Position numbers and translations under genes: made by a program. Positions 15,284-21,970 of a stretch of 21,970 bases of DNA are shown here, piece after piece. A model generated the notes under the pieces. It saw only the letters and a list, made by a program, of their open reading frames with translations. It made no database searches and had not been told where the DNA came from. How positions within the stretch are numbered: position 1 is the first letter of the stretch; every line of letters begins with the position of its first letter. The stretch is from Bacillota bacterium (GTDB lineage Bacteria; Bacillota; Bacilli; Bacillales; Cytobacillaceae), in NCBI GenBank assembly GCA_023387295.1, contig JAEWIG010000319.1, positions 1 through 21,970 on the forward strand, written 5' to 3'.

Positions 15284-15901
15284 CTAGTTACTAATAATGT
15301 TAATAAAATGCTTCAATATTCTAGCTGTCATTCCCCAAATAACTCTATCCTCATAGTAGTAAAAACACTCTTCAAGCTTTCTTGCCTGCCAATTATATTT
15401 TTCTCCACCGATAATGTGGTTAAAAGGAAAATTCTCTTCCGGCTCTACTTTATAGCTAACTTGAAAAATCTCAGGTTTTGTTTCCTTCAAGAAAGAAAGC
15501 GGTACAGTGAAAACCTCATCCACTTCGCTGGAATTCGGATTTATTCCTTCTGGATTTTCTATAAGGCCGACAAACGGATAAATGATTGTCCCGAAAGGAG
15601 AGATCATGAAATCAAGTGGGAATATATTCACAATATTCGATTCATCTATTCCAAGCTCTTCAGATGTCTCCCTAATGGCTGTATGGTACTCATCTTTATC
15701 ACTTAAATCACATCTTCCTCCTGGAAAACAAATCTCACCTGGTTGCCTTCTTAATTGAAAGGATCGTACTTCAAATAACACATGTAATTCATTATTTTTT
15801 TCAATTAGCGGTAATAATACAGCATATTTAGTAAAGTCCTCACTTCCTAAAATTGACGGCCTTCGGTTTCGAAGCTTTTCCGTAATATGTTGAATTTTCA
15901 C
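15284..15901 (-). CDS. NUDIX hydrolase, CoA pyrophosphatase type
   Basis: A 205-residue NUDIX enzyme. The segment 'RRQPGEICFPGGRCDLSDKD' (about 51-70) matches the CoA-pyrophosphatase signature just before and into the Nudix box. The catalytic part 'AIRETSEELGI' (about 75-85) supplies the metal-binding REx2EE core (Arg77, Glu78, Glu81, Glu82). 'SPFGTIIYPFVGLI' follows, as in NudL/YeaB-type enzymes. The likely reaction is cleavage of CoA or CoA derivatives to phosphopantetheine and 3',5'-ADP. The start is GTG at 15901 with GGAGG 8 nt upstream. Followed by proC on the same strand. Substrate preference is by family only. Confidence 0.9.
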   Translation of the reverse strand: MKIQHITEKLRNRRPSILGSEDFTKYAVLLPLIEKNNELHVLFEVRSFQLRRQPGEICFPGGRCDLSDKDEYHTAIRETSEELGIDESNIVNIFPLDFMISPFGTIIYPFVGLIENPEGINPNSSEVDEVFTVPLSFLKETKPEIFQVSYKVEPEENFPFNHIIGGEKYNWQARKLEECFYYYEDRVIWGMTARILKHFINIISN

Positions 15902-15986
15902 TATCTCACCTCCAAATATTTAAATACTTTTAAGTTCATTATAGTATGAGGAATAGAAAGAAGGTAATTAAGGGATTGCATCAGCC

Positions 15987-16021
15987 ATAAAAAAGATCAG
16001 ACTTCTTGAAAGTCTAATCTT
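15987..16021 (-). terminator. Rho-independent terminator downstream of the metallo-hydrolase gene
   Basis: On the minus strand the arms AAGATTAGACTT and AAGTCTGATCTT pair (one G-U) around a 5-nt loop and run into a T-tract. It lies on the far side of the GC-rich repeat from the hydrolase stop, so hydrolase transcripts would read through the repeat. Confidence 0.8.
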
Positions 16022-16043
16022 CTCATCAACTTTTATTTTTTGA

Positions 16044-16177
16044 CTCTGTTAAATAGGGCTGTTGATTTCCGCTCCAGGATGCTCGCTTTCCGCGGGCGGT
16101 CCGGGAGCCTCCTCGGCGCTATCGCACCTTCCGCTCCTATCAACAGGTGCAAAGATCAACATTTTTCATTAACAGAG
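16044..16177. repeat. GC-rich dispersed repeat element
   Basis: A 134-bp element bounded by CTCTGTTAA and its complement TTAACAGAG. Inside are a second inverted pair, CTGTTGAT (16059-16066) and ATCAACAG (16139-16146), and a direct repeat TTCCGCTCC (16067-16075 and 16129-16137). The core ('CTTTCCGCGGGCGGTCCGGG') is far richer in GC than its surroundings. It ends 1 nt from the stop codon of the metallo-hydrolase gene. I recall very similar sequences scattered in other Bacillaceae genomes; no transposase is present. Confidence 0.8.
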
Positions 16178-16178
16178 C

Positions 16179-17132
16179 CTATTTTTTTGATAAATAATCT
16201 AGTATCCCCATTGCACAAACATTAAAATCAAGTTTTAAAATTTCTATACTTTCTTTATCTAAACAAATATTTTTTTTCGCTAAAAAATGATTCACTTCGC
16301 TATATAACGCTTCAGCTAATATTGTTTGTAGTATATTGACTGATTCGTCTGGTTTCTCCTTCCATACCTTTTCCCCTGCAGCTACAAATTTGGGCAGCCA
16401 ATAATTAATTTGCTCATACACATGACCAGGATTTGTCGTCATCCCATAGTGACCGAAATAAATCCGTTCAACTTGTAATGCTTTAATTTTTTCTAAAGAT
16501 TGTAGCATGGCTAAAGGGTCAAATTGATTTGGAGAGGTAGAAGGAAGGATTAATTCAAGACCCTTCTCCAAAGTTTGTGGATAATATACCCCTATCGTAT
16601 CTCCAGTAAATATCCCATTGCTTAGTGAATCATGAATCGAAAAATGATGTTTCGCATGCCCTGGTGTATCGTAAAAGGTAAGCGTACGATTTTCAGCAAT
16701 TTGTATAGTCTCGCCATCTTCTTTAACGATTAATCTATCAGCTGCAACAGGCAAAATTGGATTAAATAATTTATCAAATAACTCTCCATAAACAGCCCTG
16801 GCACCAAGTATTAATTTTGACGGATCTGCAAGATGTCGAGCCCCTCGTGGATGAACAATCACCTTCGCATTCGGACAACTTTCAAGCAATAATCCAACAC
16901 CGCCGGCATGATCAAGATGTATATGAGTAACGATAATATTCTTTATTTGCTCTAATTCAACGCCAAGCTCCTTTAGCCCTTTTAAGACATAAGGAATTGA
17001 CGGACTTGCACTCGTCTCAATAATCGTCAAATCCTCACCATGAAGAACATAAGAACCCGTCCTTTGTTCCTTCCCTAAATCAAAAGCATCTATTAATGAT
17101 ACACCTAATCCTAAATCTGTTGTAAGGTTCAC
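16179..17132 (-). CDS. Metallo-beta-lactamase-fold hydrolase
   Basis: A 317-residue protein with all the metal ligands of the MBL fold: 'THIHLDHAGG' (His70, His72, Asp74, His75), 'TPGHAKHH' (His159), 'FTGDT' (Asp178) and 'FGHYG' (His228). There is no signal peptide, so it is cytoplasmic. A C-terminal helical region (about 240-317) of unknown role may help form the substrate pocket. It is likely a hydrolase of a thioester, lactone or phosphoester; glyoxalase II-like or lactonase-like enzymes share this layout, and the sequence does not decide. The start is GTG with AGGAGGG about 7 nt upstream. It stands alone on the minus strand, with its 3' end abutting the GC-rich repeat. Confidence 0.88.
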   Translation of the reverse strand: MNLTTDLGLGVSLIDAFDLGKEQRTGSYVLHGEDLTIIETSASPSIPYVLKGLKELGVELEQIKNIIVTHIHLDHAGGVGLLLESCPNAKVIVHPRGARHLADPSKLILGARAVYGELFDKLFNPILPVAADRLIVKEDGETIQIAENRTLTFYDTPGHAKHHFSIHDSLSNGIFTGDTIGVYYPQTLEKGLELILPSTSPNQFDPLAMLQSLEKIKALQVERIYFGHYGMTTNPGHVYEQINYWLPKFVAAGEKVWKEKPDESVNILQTILAEALYSEVNHFLAKKNICLDKESIEILKLDFNVCAMGILDYLSKK

Positions 17133-17270
17133 CTTCTGTCCCTCCTAAAAAAAATTCTGTATTAGGTAGTTTCGATTGTGAGGTAAAAAAACCCTTTAAA
17201 TAGGAATGTTGATTTCAGAATATCATTTCTATCAATAACCCATTTTCCATCTTATTATTTCAATAAAAAA

Positions 17271-17302
17271 CAAGCGCCAACTTCTATAGAAATCGGCACT
17301 TG
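17271..17302 (-). terminator. Rho-independent terminator of the zinc-ribbon gene
   Basis: On the minus strand CAAGTGCCGATTTC pairs with GAAGTTGGCGCTTG (one mismatch, one G-U) around a 4-nt loop, followed by TTTTTT. It lies 17 nt after the stop codon of the 69-residue gene. Confidence 0.85.
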
Positions 17303-17319
17303 TTTTATCATCTTTATGT

Positions 17320-17529
17320 TTAGCGTGACGCTTTTGGCGGTTGGCACACATCACATTTACGTTGGTTATTATTTTTAAATTTCGTAAATGTTTTTTCAAA
17401 ATTGTTACCGCATGCACATTTTAATTGTAACTTTTGAGAAAATCCTTGATATTCCGTCGTTAGTAACTTACTGTCCGAATTCTTCTCAACAAATTCCTTA
17501 ATTTTATCAATTGTCCATCGTTTATTCAT
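17320..17529 (-). CDS. Small CxC/CxxC zinc-ribbon protein, 69 residues
   Basis: A basic protein with an N-terminal helical stretch 'WTIDKIKEFVEK' (about 5-16), then Cys38-x-Cys40 and Cys59-x2-Cys62 in 'LKCACGNNFEKTFTKFKNN' and 'RKCDVC'. This looks like a single zinc ribbon. The layout resembles, from memory, the zinc-ribbon repeats at the ends of phage and mobile HNH/homing-type endonucleases ('FKCSCGN.F...F..F.N..RKC..C'), here without any nuclease domain. GGAGG lies 8 nt before the ATG. An extended -10 (TGTTATAAT, 17618-17626) and a strong terminator frame it as a one-gene unit, so it is probably a real gene and not a remnant. A nucleic-acid-binding role is inferred. Confidence 0.72.
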   Translation of the reverse strand: MNKRWTIDKIKEFVEKNSDSKLLTTEYQGFSQKLQLKCACGNNFEKTFTKFKNNNQRKCDVCQPPKASR

Positions 17530-17617
17530 CTTTTACACCTCCATATATTACGCTTGCTCGGAGGCTTTTCTTGCTTCCGTTCAATTATGAGCAAAAGTCA
17601 TATATACTAAGTTACTT

Positions 17618-17626
17618 ATTATAACA
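17618..17626 (-). promoter_or_regulatory. Extended -10 promoter of the zinc-ribbon gene
   Basis: TGTTATAAT on the minus strand: a TG-N-TATAAT extended -10 with only a weak -35 (TTTATT, 17-nt spacing from the hexamer). The start would be about 80 nt before the ATG. In the leader a CCTCC segment could pair with the GGAGG ribosome site. Confidence 0.5.
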
Positions 17627-17690
17627 TGAGCTGATACACAAATAAATTATTATTTTGATTTAGACTAAAGAAATGGAGGATGAAAGAAAT

Positions 17691-17734
17691 AAAAAATAAT
17701 CCACCTATGAATGTATCCAGGGGGATTATTTTTT
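17691..17734. terminator. Terminator after yhbH
   Basis: AAAAAATAATCC pairs perfectly with GGATTATTTTTT across about 20 nt, with A/T tracts at both ends. It lies 19 nt beyond the yhbH stop codon. Confidence 0.75.
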
Positions 17735-17752
17735 GAGCATTCTTATTTTATT

Positions 17753-18922
17753 TCATGCAAACATCTTTTCATCTTCCTTCTTAAAAAAGCTCTTCATCGC
17801 ATGAAAGACATCGACCTTTTGCTTTAAAATATAATAACGGAAGTCTTCGTGTTTGATGTTTTTGTAGGCGGACATGAGGGTGGAATGGCGGTTGTACTGG
17901 TTCACTTCCCCATACCCAAACATATTTGACACTTGCATTAAGTCTTCTACGAGTTTTACGCAGCGTGCATTGTCTGAGGTAAGATTGTCGCCATCAGAAA
18001 AGTGAAATGGATAGATATTGAATTTTTTCGGATTGTATTTTCCGTCGATGATTTCAAGTGCTTTCCGGTATGCAGACGAACAAATGGTACCCCCGCTCTC
18101 ACCTCTGGAAAAGAAATCTTCCTCGGAAACAACTTTCGCTTCTGTATGATGAGCGATGAATTCGATTTCAACCGTTTCGTACTTTGTGCGCAAAAATCTA
18201 GTCATCCAGAAGAAAAAGCTTCTTGCCATATACTTCTCCCAGATTCCCATTGAACCGCTCGTATCCATCATCGCGATAACAACTGCTTTCGAATCGGGCT
18301 TAAGGACTTCATTCCAGGTTTTGAATTTTAAATCCTCTTGATAAATTGGATGAAAGCCTGGTTTACCTGTCATCGCATTACGCTTAAATGCTGTCATCAT
18401 CGTACGTTTTTTATCAATATTTCCCATCAAACCTGTTTTTCTAATATCATTGAATTCGATGTTCTCGATTAACTGCTCATCTTGTTCTTTCTTCTTTAAA
18501 TTTGGCAACTCAAGCTGCTTAAATAGTGCTTCTTCAATTTCCATTAATGACACTTCTGCCTCGAAATACTCATCTCCTGGCTGATCTCCGGCTCCCTGCC
18601 CTTTACCCGCTCCTTTTTGGCCACTAGATCCATCACGAGCGACTACATCACCAACTTGGCTGTCTCCATCTCCTTGGCCCACATGCTTATTTTTATCATA
18701 GTTATAACGAATTTTATATTCGTCCAAAGAACGAATGGGGATTTTTACTACTTCGCGACCATTCGACATCACGATGCTCTCTTCTGTTATTAGATCTGGC
18801 AAATTATTGCGGATGGCGTCCTGTACTTTTTCCTGATGGCGTTGTTGGTCATCATGGCCTTTTCGATGGAGGGACCAGTCTTCTTGGGATATCACAAACT
18901 GATGGTTGTTAATATCGGTCAT
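17753..18922 (-). CDS. yhbH: Sporulation protein YhbH (UPF0229 / YeaH family)
   Basis: A 389-residue protein of the YhbH/YeaH family. The opening 'FVISQEDWSLHRKGHDDQQRHQEKV' region is typical. A glycine-rich low-complexity linker (about 82-117, 'GQGDGDSQVGD...GAGKGQGAG') follows. A von Willebrand A-like domain (about 212-370) carries a MIDAS-type motif 'DTSGSM' (Asp220) and 'GGTICSSAYRKAL'. The family is co-conserved with PrkA kinases and SpoVR-like proteins and in B. subtilis affects sporulation. AGGAGGG lies 7 nt before the ATG. Here it is separated from prkA by 543 nt with a small opposite-strand gene and a terminator between, so it probably has its own promoter, which I could not identify. 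Confidence 0.93.
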   Translation of the reverse strand: MTDINNHQFVISQEDWSLHRKGHDDQQRHQEKVQDAIRNNLPDLITEESIVMSNGREVVKIPIRSLDEYKIRYNYDKNKHVGQGDGDSQVGDVVARDGSSGQKGAGKGQGAGDQPGDEYFEAEVSLMEIEEALFKQLELPNLKKKEQDEQLIENIEFNDIRKTGLMGNIDKKRTMMTAFKRNAMTGKPGFHPIYQEDLKFKTWNEVLKPDSKAVVIAMMDTSGSMGIWEKYMARSFFFWMTRFLRTKYETVEIEFIAHHTEAKVVSEEDFFSRGESGGTICSSAYRKALEIIDGKYNPKKFNIYPFHFSDGDNLTSDNARCVKLVEDLMQVSNMFGYGEVNQYNRHSTLMSAYKNIKHEDFRYYILKQKVDVFHAMKSFFKKEDEKMFA

Positions 18923-19231
18923 CTTAAACCCTCCTAAAATATTAATTTATACGCACACCTGAAAACATTCCAACATACGATAGCGAGAGTATCAAACATG
19001 ATGAATATCAAAACTCTCTTGCTTGTCATTAATTACTGTGCAAATAGTTAAAGTGAAAAGTTATTTATTAATCTATCCTATGCAAAAACTTAAATTAATT
19101 TACAAATAAATTAGAGATTAGGTGTCAGTATCTTTCTTAAAGGACAAGCTTACGACAAACCATGTAATGCAGTACATATTTTAAGACAATGTCTAATACA
19201 CTGTATTATTCTTAAAAGATGGGGTGAGAAG
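18923..19231. other. 309-nt intergenic region between yhbH and the 63-residue zinc protein gene
   Basis: AT-rich spacer between divergent genes. It holds the sigma-E-like promoter for the small gene on the plus strand (19174-19202). On the yhbH side I see GAATGTT and CGTATAAA blocks, but their spacing (10 nt) is wrong for sigma-E, so no yhbH promoter is claimed. No other coding potential seen. Confidence 0.65.
19174..19202 (+). promoter_or_regulatory. Sigma-E-like promoter of the 63-residue zinc protein gene
   Basis: ACATATT (19174-19180), 14-nt spacer, AATACACT (19195-19202). The -10 matches the CATACA[AC]T consensus at 7 of 8 positions and the -35 matches [GT][AC]ATATT at 6 of 7. The predicted start is about 23 nt before the ATG, leaving just enough room for the ribosome site. 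The -10 lies in a perfect TAATACA-C-TGTATTA palindrome. Confidence 0.6.
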
Positions 19232-19423
19232 ATGAGTGAGCTCCTTGGTTGCGACCGCTGTGGTGAACTTTCTATTTATGATAGCATCATCTATATTCAT
19301 GATAAGCCAGTATGTCCAGCATGCCATTCTCAAGCTTATGATTATTTGGAAGCAAAGTCTTATAAGGCAATCAAGAAAAAGTATTATTTTACTAAGGAAA
19401 AGCTTACGAAAAAAAATGAATAA
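19232..19423 (+). CDS. Small zinc-finger-like protein, 63 residues
   Basis: An unrecognised small protein. Cys7-x2-Cys10 and Cys28-x2-Cys31 ('GCDRCGE' and 'VCPACHS') make one rubredoxin/LIM-like zinc site with a 17-residue spacer. A lysine- and tyrosine-rich C-terminal helix follows (about 39-63). It has no membrane span or signal peptide. GGGGTGAG lies 4 nt before the ATG. It sits between yhbH and prkA on the opposite strand, with a sigma-E-like promoter and its own terminator. This suggests expression in the mother cell during sporulation, perhaps linked to the PrkA/YhbH function; that link is inference from position and promoter. Confidence 0.78.
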   Translation: MSELLGCDRCGELSIYDSIIYIHDKPVCPACHSQAYDYLEAKSYKAIKKKYYFTKEKLTKKNE

Positions 19424-19426
19424 CTT

Positions 19427-19457
19427 AAAAAGACTGACAGCTATTGTCAGTCTTTTT
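19427..19457. terminator. Bidirectional terminator between the 63-residue gene and prkA
   Basis: A 13-bp perfect stem (AAAAAGACTGACA with TGTCAGTCTTTTT) and 5-nt loop. It serves both convergent genes. Confidence 0.9.
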
Positions 19458-19465
19458 AATGGATA

Positions 19466-21361
19466 TTAACGATTTAACAAGCTACCTACATAACGTAAAA
19501 GCTCGTTTGCTGATGTTGAATTATAGCCATGCTCATCAATTAATCGAGCAACTACTTCATTTACTTTTTTCAACTGCTGTTCGTCCGGTGTTTTCGTCGA
19601 AGTTGTGATTTTGACAACATCCTTTAAATCAGCAAATAGCTTCTTTTGGATGGCTTCACGTAGTCTGTCATGAGAATTATAATCAAACCGTTTTCCTTTA
19701 CGAGCAAATGCTGAGATACGGATGAGAATTTCTTCACGGAATGCCTTTTTCGCATTTTCAGATATACCGATTTGTTCTTCAATAGAACGCATTAGCTTTT
19801 CATCTGGATTGATTTCCTCTCCTGTTAACGGATCCCGAAGTTTTGATTTATTGCAATAAGCTTCGACATTATCGAGGTAGTTATCCATCAATGTCTTCGC
19901 TGACTCCTCATACGAATAAACAAAAGCCTTTTGGACTTCTTTCTTCGCGATATCATCGTATTCCTTACGTGCAAGTGATATATAGTTTAAATAACGTTCC
20001 TTTAATTCAGCCGTGATGGATGGATGCTGATCTAATCCCTCCTTTAAAGACCTTAAAACATCAAGCGCATTGATAGAAGAAATCTCTTTTCGTATGATTG
20101 TGGAGGAGATGCGATTAATGACATATCGCGGATCAATGCCGCTCATTCCTTCATCTGCATATTCCTTTTTTAATTCACTTAGATCCGCTTGGTTGTAACC
20201 TTCTACACTTTCACCATCGTACAGGCGCAGCTTCTTAACAAGATCGATATCACCTTTCTTCGGTTCCTTTAAACGGGTTAAGATCGTAAACATTGCCGCC
20301 ACTCTTAAAGTATGCGGAGCAATATGAACATCTGATACATCACTTTCTCGGATCATTTTGTCATAAATTTTTTCCTCTTGCGTGACTTTTAAATTATATG
20401 GAATCGGCATAACGATAATCCTAGAGTGTAGGGCTTCATTTTTCTTGTTAGATATAAAGGAACGATATTCTGTTTCGTTCGTATGGGCAACGATTAACTC
20501 GTCAGCGGAAATAAGGGCAAACCTACCCGCTTTAAAATTCCCTTCCTGGGTCAATGATAATAAATGCCATAGAAATTTCTCATCACATTTTAGCATTTCC
20601 TGAAATTCCATCATTCCCCGGTTTGCTTTATTAAGCTCTCCATCAAAACGATAGGCTCGTGGATCAGATTCTGAACCATATTCAGCAATCGTTGAAAAAT
20701 CAATACTTCCCGTTAAATCCGCAATATCCTGAGATTTCGGATCTGAAGGGCTAAACGTTCCAATTCCAATTCTACGATCTTCTGAAAAAACAATTCTTTC
20801 GACAATAACATCTTCTATTCTTCCGTCATATTCCTGTTCAAGCCGCATCATATTTAGCGGTGATAGGTTTCCTTCAATTCTCACGCCATATTCTTCATAG
20901 AAGTCTTGACGGAAATGATGGGGAATCAAATGGAGGGGATCTTCATGCATTGGGCAACCCTTTATCGCATAGACTGCTCCACCCCCATGATGTGAATACG
21001 CTTCTAAACCTCGTTTCAACATTGTCACTAACGTCGATTTCCCACCACTAACCGGTCCCATCAGCAAAAGAATTCTCTTTCTTACATCTAGTCTTTTCGC
21101 AGCAGGATGAAAATATTCTTCTACTAGCCTTTCTAATGCTTCTTCAAGTCCAAACAATTGATTACAAAAAAAGTTATATTTTTTTTGCCCTTTGATTTCT
21201 TCTACCCCTGCGTCTTTTATCATATTATATACGCGGGAATGTGCTGACTGGGCAACCCATGGCTTTTCTTTAATAATCTCCAAATACTCTCTGAATGTTC
21301 CTTCCCATTTCAGCTTTTCTTCTTCATGACGATACATCTCAATTTTCTTGATTATATCCAT
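19466..21361 (-). CDS. prkA: Serine protein kinase PrkA
   Basis: A 631-residue protein, the usual family length. The N-terminal AAA+ region has Walker A 'GPVSGGKST' (102-110) and the PrkA-specific 'GCPMHEDPLHLIP' stretch, 'NRGMMEFQEMLK' and 'ALISADELIVAHTNE'. The C-terminal part (about 400-631) is the PrkA kinase domain, helical and related to cAMP-dependent kinases by fold claims. B. subtilis PrkA is a sporulation protein of the mother cell, reported as kinase and as AAA+ protease-like. GGGGGAG lies 6 nt before the ATG. A sigma-E-like promoter (21402-21430) is 40 nt upstream, in keeping with known sigma-E control of prkA. yhbH, its usual partner, follows beyond a terminator. Confidence 0.96.
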   Translation of the reverse strand: MDIIKKIEMYRHEEEKLKWEGTFREYLEIIKEKPWVAQSAHSRVYNMIKDAGVEEIKGQKKYNFFCNQLFGLEEALERLVEEYFHPAAKRLDVRKRILLLMGPVSGGKSTLVTMLKRGLEAYSHHGGGAVYAIKGCPMHEDPLHLIPHHFRQDFYEEYGVRIEGNLSPLNMMRLEQEYDGRIEDVIVERIVFSEDRRIGIGTFSPSDPKSQDIADLTGSIDFSTIAEYGSESDPRAYRFDGELNKANRGMMEFQEMLKCDEKFLWHLLSLTQEGNFKAGRFALISADELIVAHTNETEYRSFISNKKNEALHSRIIVMPIPYNLKVTQEEKIYDKMIRESDVSDVHIAPHTLRVAAMFTILTRLKEPKKGDIDLVKKLRLYDGESVEGYNQADLSELKKEYADEGMSGIDPRYVINRISSTIIRKEISSINALDVLRSLKEGLDQHPSITAELKERYLNYISLARKEYDDIAKKEVQKAFVYSYEESAKTLMDNYLDNVEAYCNKSKLRDPLTGEEINPDEKLMRSIEEQIGISENAKKAFREEILIRISAFARKGKRFDYNSHDRLREAIQKKLFADLKDVVKITTSTKTPDEQQLKKVNEVVARLIDEHGYNSTSANELLRYVGSLLNR

Positions 21362-21401
21362 ATGGATCTCCCCCTCATCGCTAATCAGAGACGATTAATA
21401 T

Positions 21402-21430
21402 ACTGTATGCACGCCTACAAACGAACATGC
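21402..21430 (-). promoter_or_regulatory. Sigma-E promoter of prkA
   Basis: On the minus strand GCATGTT (21424-21430), 14-nt spacer, CATACAGT (21402-21409). The -10 is 7 of 8 to CATACA[AC]T and the -35 6 of 7. The predicted start is about 34 nt before the ATG. Confidence 0.7.
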
Positions 21431-21481
21431 TAACGAGGAAGGTTTCCTTTTCTAACTTTAAAAAATTATCCATATATTTGA

Positions 21482-21510
21482 TTCACAGTTATTGGTTATT
21501 GGGCTATAAT
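21482..21510 (+). promoter_or_regulatory. Sigma-A promoter of the 28-residue peptide gene
   Basis: TTCACA (21482-21487), 17-nt spacer, perfect TATAAT (21505-21510). The start would be near 21517, about 44 nt before the ATG. Confidence 0.65.
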
Positions 21511-21560
21511 AAGCATATACTTAAAAATTTTTACAAAAGACAAAGGAGGATTACATATAA

Positions 21561-21647
21561 ATGAAACTTATTTTGATTCTCGGAGTTATGGTGGCATTTC
21601 TATCTGCTATTTTCACATCTGGTTATGAAGATAAGCCTGGTGCATAA
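21561..21647 (+). CDS. 28-residue single-span membrane peptide
   Basis: A short gene: MKLILILGVMVAFLSAIFTS, then a polar tail 'GYEDKPGA' and TAA. Residues 3-19 form one membrane helix. AAAGGAGG lies about 10 nt before the ATG. It has a sigma-A-type promoter and a strong terminator 33 nt after the stop, so the whole unit (21482-21708) looks like an independent small gene. I do not recognise the family. Other tiny Bacillus membrane peptides act as subunits of, or modulate, larger membrane complexes, but no partner is evident here. Confidence 0.7.
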   Translation: MKLILILGVMVAFLSAIFTSGYEDKPGA

Positions 21648-21680
21648 TTAATCGGGACATTACGCCTATTAACATGACAA

Positions 21681-21708
21681 AAAAAAGCTGCTAAATAGCA
21701 GCTTTTTT
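21681..21708. terminator. Rho-independent terminator between the peptide gene and trmL
   Basis: AAAAAAGCTGCT pairs perfectly with AGCAGCTTTTTT around a 4-nt loop, with a further T. It can also end trmL transcripts from the other side. Confidence 0.9.
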
Positions 21709-21774
21709 TATTTAATCTAATCATTAATATATTGAGTTATCCCATTCGAAAATATTTTTTTAATTAGATAAACC

Positions 21775-21970
21775 CTATTTCAAATCTAAATAATCCTGCT
21801 GTCGTAATGCTTCATATATCAGAATGGCAGCTGTGTTTGAAAGATTTAGCGATCGGACATTCCCGTTCATCGGAATTCGAAGTGCTCGCTCTTTATTATT
21901 TTCAATAACATCTTTAGGTAAGCCAGTCGTTTCTCTTCCGAAAATAAAATAATAATCTTTTTCAGGATTG
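21775..21970 (-). CDS. trmL: tRNA (cytidine/uridine-34 2'-O) methyltransferase TrmL, C-terminal part
   Basis: Only the last 65 codons are in the window. They hold the SPOUT-family motifs II and III, 'FIFGRETTGLP' and 'IPMNGNVRSLNLSNTAAILIYEALRQQ'. These form the knotted SAM-binding site. TrmL (CspR in older B. subtilis naming) methylates the ribose of the wobble nucleotide in certain leucine tRNAs. The stop codon is TAG. The N-terminus lies beyond position 21970. Confidence 0.93.
   Translation of the reverse strand, partial: NPEKDYYFIFGRETTGLPKDVIENNKERALRIPMNGNVRSLNLSNTAAILIYEALRQQDYLDLK

Noticed and set aside
17674..17734. Tiny frame beginning at the ATG after GGAGG near 17676
   Set aside because: The ribosome site touches the ATG and the frame runs through the terminator hairpin after yhbH.
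18923..19020. Possible sigma-E promoter for yhbH (GAATGTT with CGTATAAA, or TCATGTT with CGTATGTT)
   Set aside because: The first pair has a 10-nt spacer instead of about 14; the second has a -10 matching only half of the consensus.
1..21970. CRISPR arrays, tRNA/rRNA genes, transposases, prophage or defence gene clusters
   Set aside because: No regularly spaced repeats, cloverleaf or rRNA-like sequence, transposase motifs or recognisable defence domains were found on either strand.

Overview
The window comes from the chromosome of a low-GC, endospore-forming Bacillaceae (Bacillus sensu lato). Supporting signs are the AT-rich composition, strong GGAGG-type ribosome binding sites, GTG/TTG starts, sigma-A and sigma-E type promoters, and Bacillus-type gene pairs. 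Several genes (TrmL, PrkA, YhbH, TcyP/YhcL, YhcT, YhcU, YhdB, PgcA) have counterparts that, from memory, lie in one stretch of the B. subtilis chromosome, so most of this is a rearranged core-genome segment. I see no prophage, CRISPR array, rRNA or tRNA.

Layout. Positions 1-3565 (minus strand) hold a YkoG/YkoH-like two-component system followed by two PepSY-domain proteins. Both PepSY genes are preceded by the same 28-bp direct-repeat motif, a likely operator for the regulator. At 3782-5866 are a YhdB-like small protein and phosphoglucomutase PgcA, convergent around a shared terminator. At 6167-7076 is a two-gene disulfide-bond operon (DsbB/BdbC-type membrane protein plus membrane-anchored thioredoxin) whose leader carries a perfect 12-bp inverted repeat. 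At 7213-9107 are YhcU, the RluA-type pseudouridine synthase YhcT and a GlsB/YeaQ-type small membrane protein. At 9305-10357 is a lipoprotein di-heme cytochrome c peroxidase with an exact Fnr/Crp-type palindrome upstream; divergent from it is a DUF47-PiT phosphate transport pair (10719-12348).

At 12421-13809 is the cystine transporter TcyP, with a sigma-A promoter overlapped by a CymR-like inverted repeat. Then come an unrecognised 61-aa protein, ProC, a CoA-type NUDIX hydrolase, a metallo-beta-lactamase-fold hydrolase and a 69-residue zinc-ribbon protein. The right end (17753-21647) is a sporulation block: YhbH, a 63-aa zinc protein with a sigma-E-like promoter, the serine kinase PrkA with its own sigma-E-like promoter, and a 28-aa membrane peptide. 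The window closes inside trmL.

Dispersed repeats: two inverted copies of a ~128-bp palindromic element sit in two convergent gaps (7082-7208 and 14256-14384). A different, GC-rich 134-bp element (16044-16177) abuts the 3' end of the metallo-hydrolase gene. I found no clearly new multi-gene defence or mobile system. The most interesting signals are regulatory (PepSY operators, Fnr box, bdbC leader hairpin) and the very small genes.
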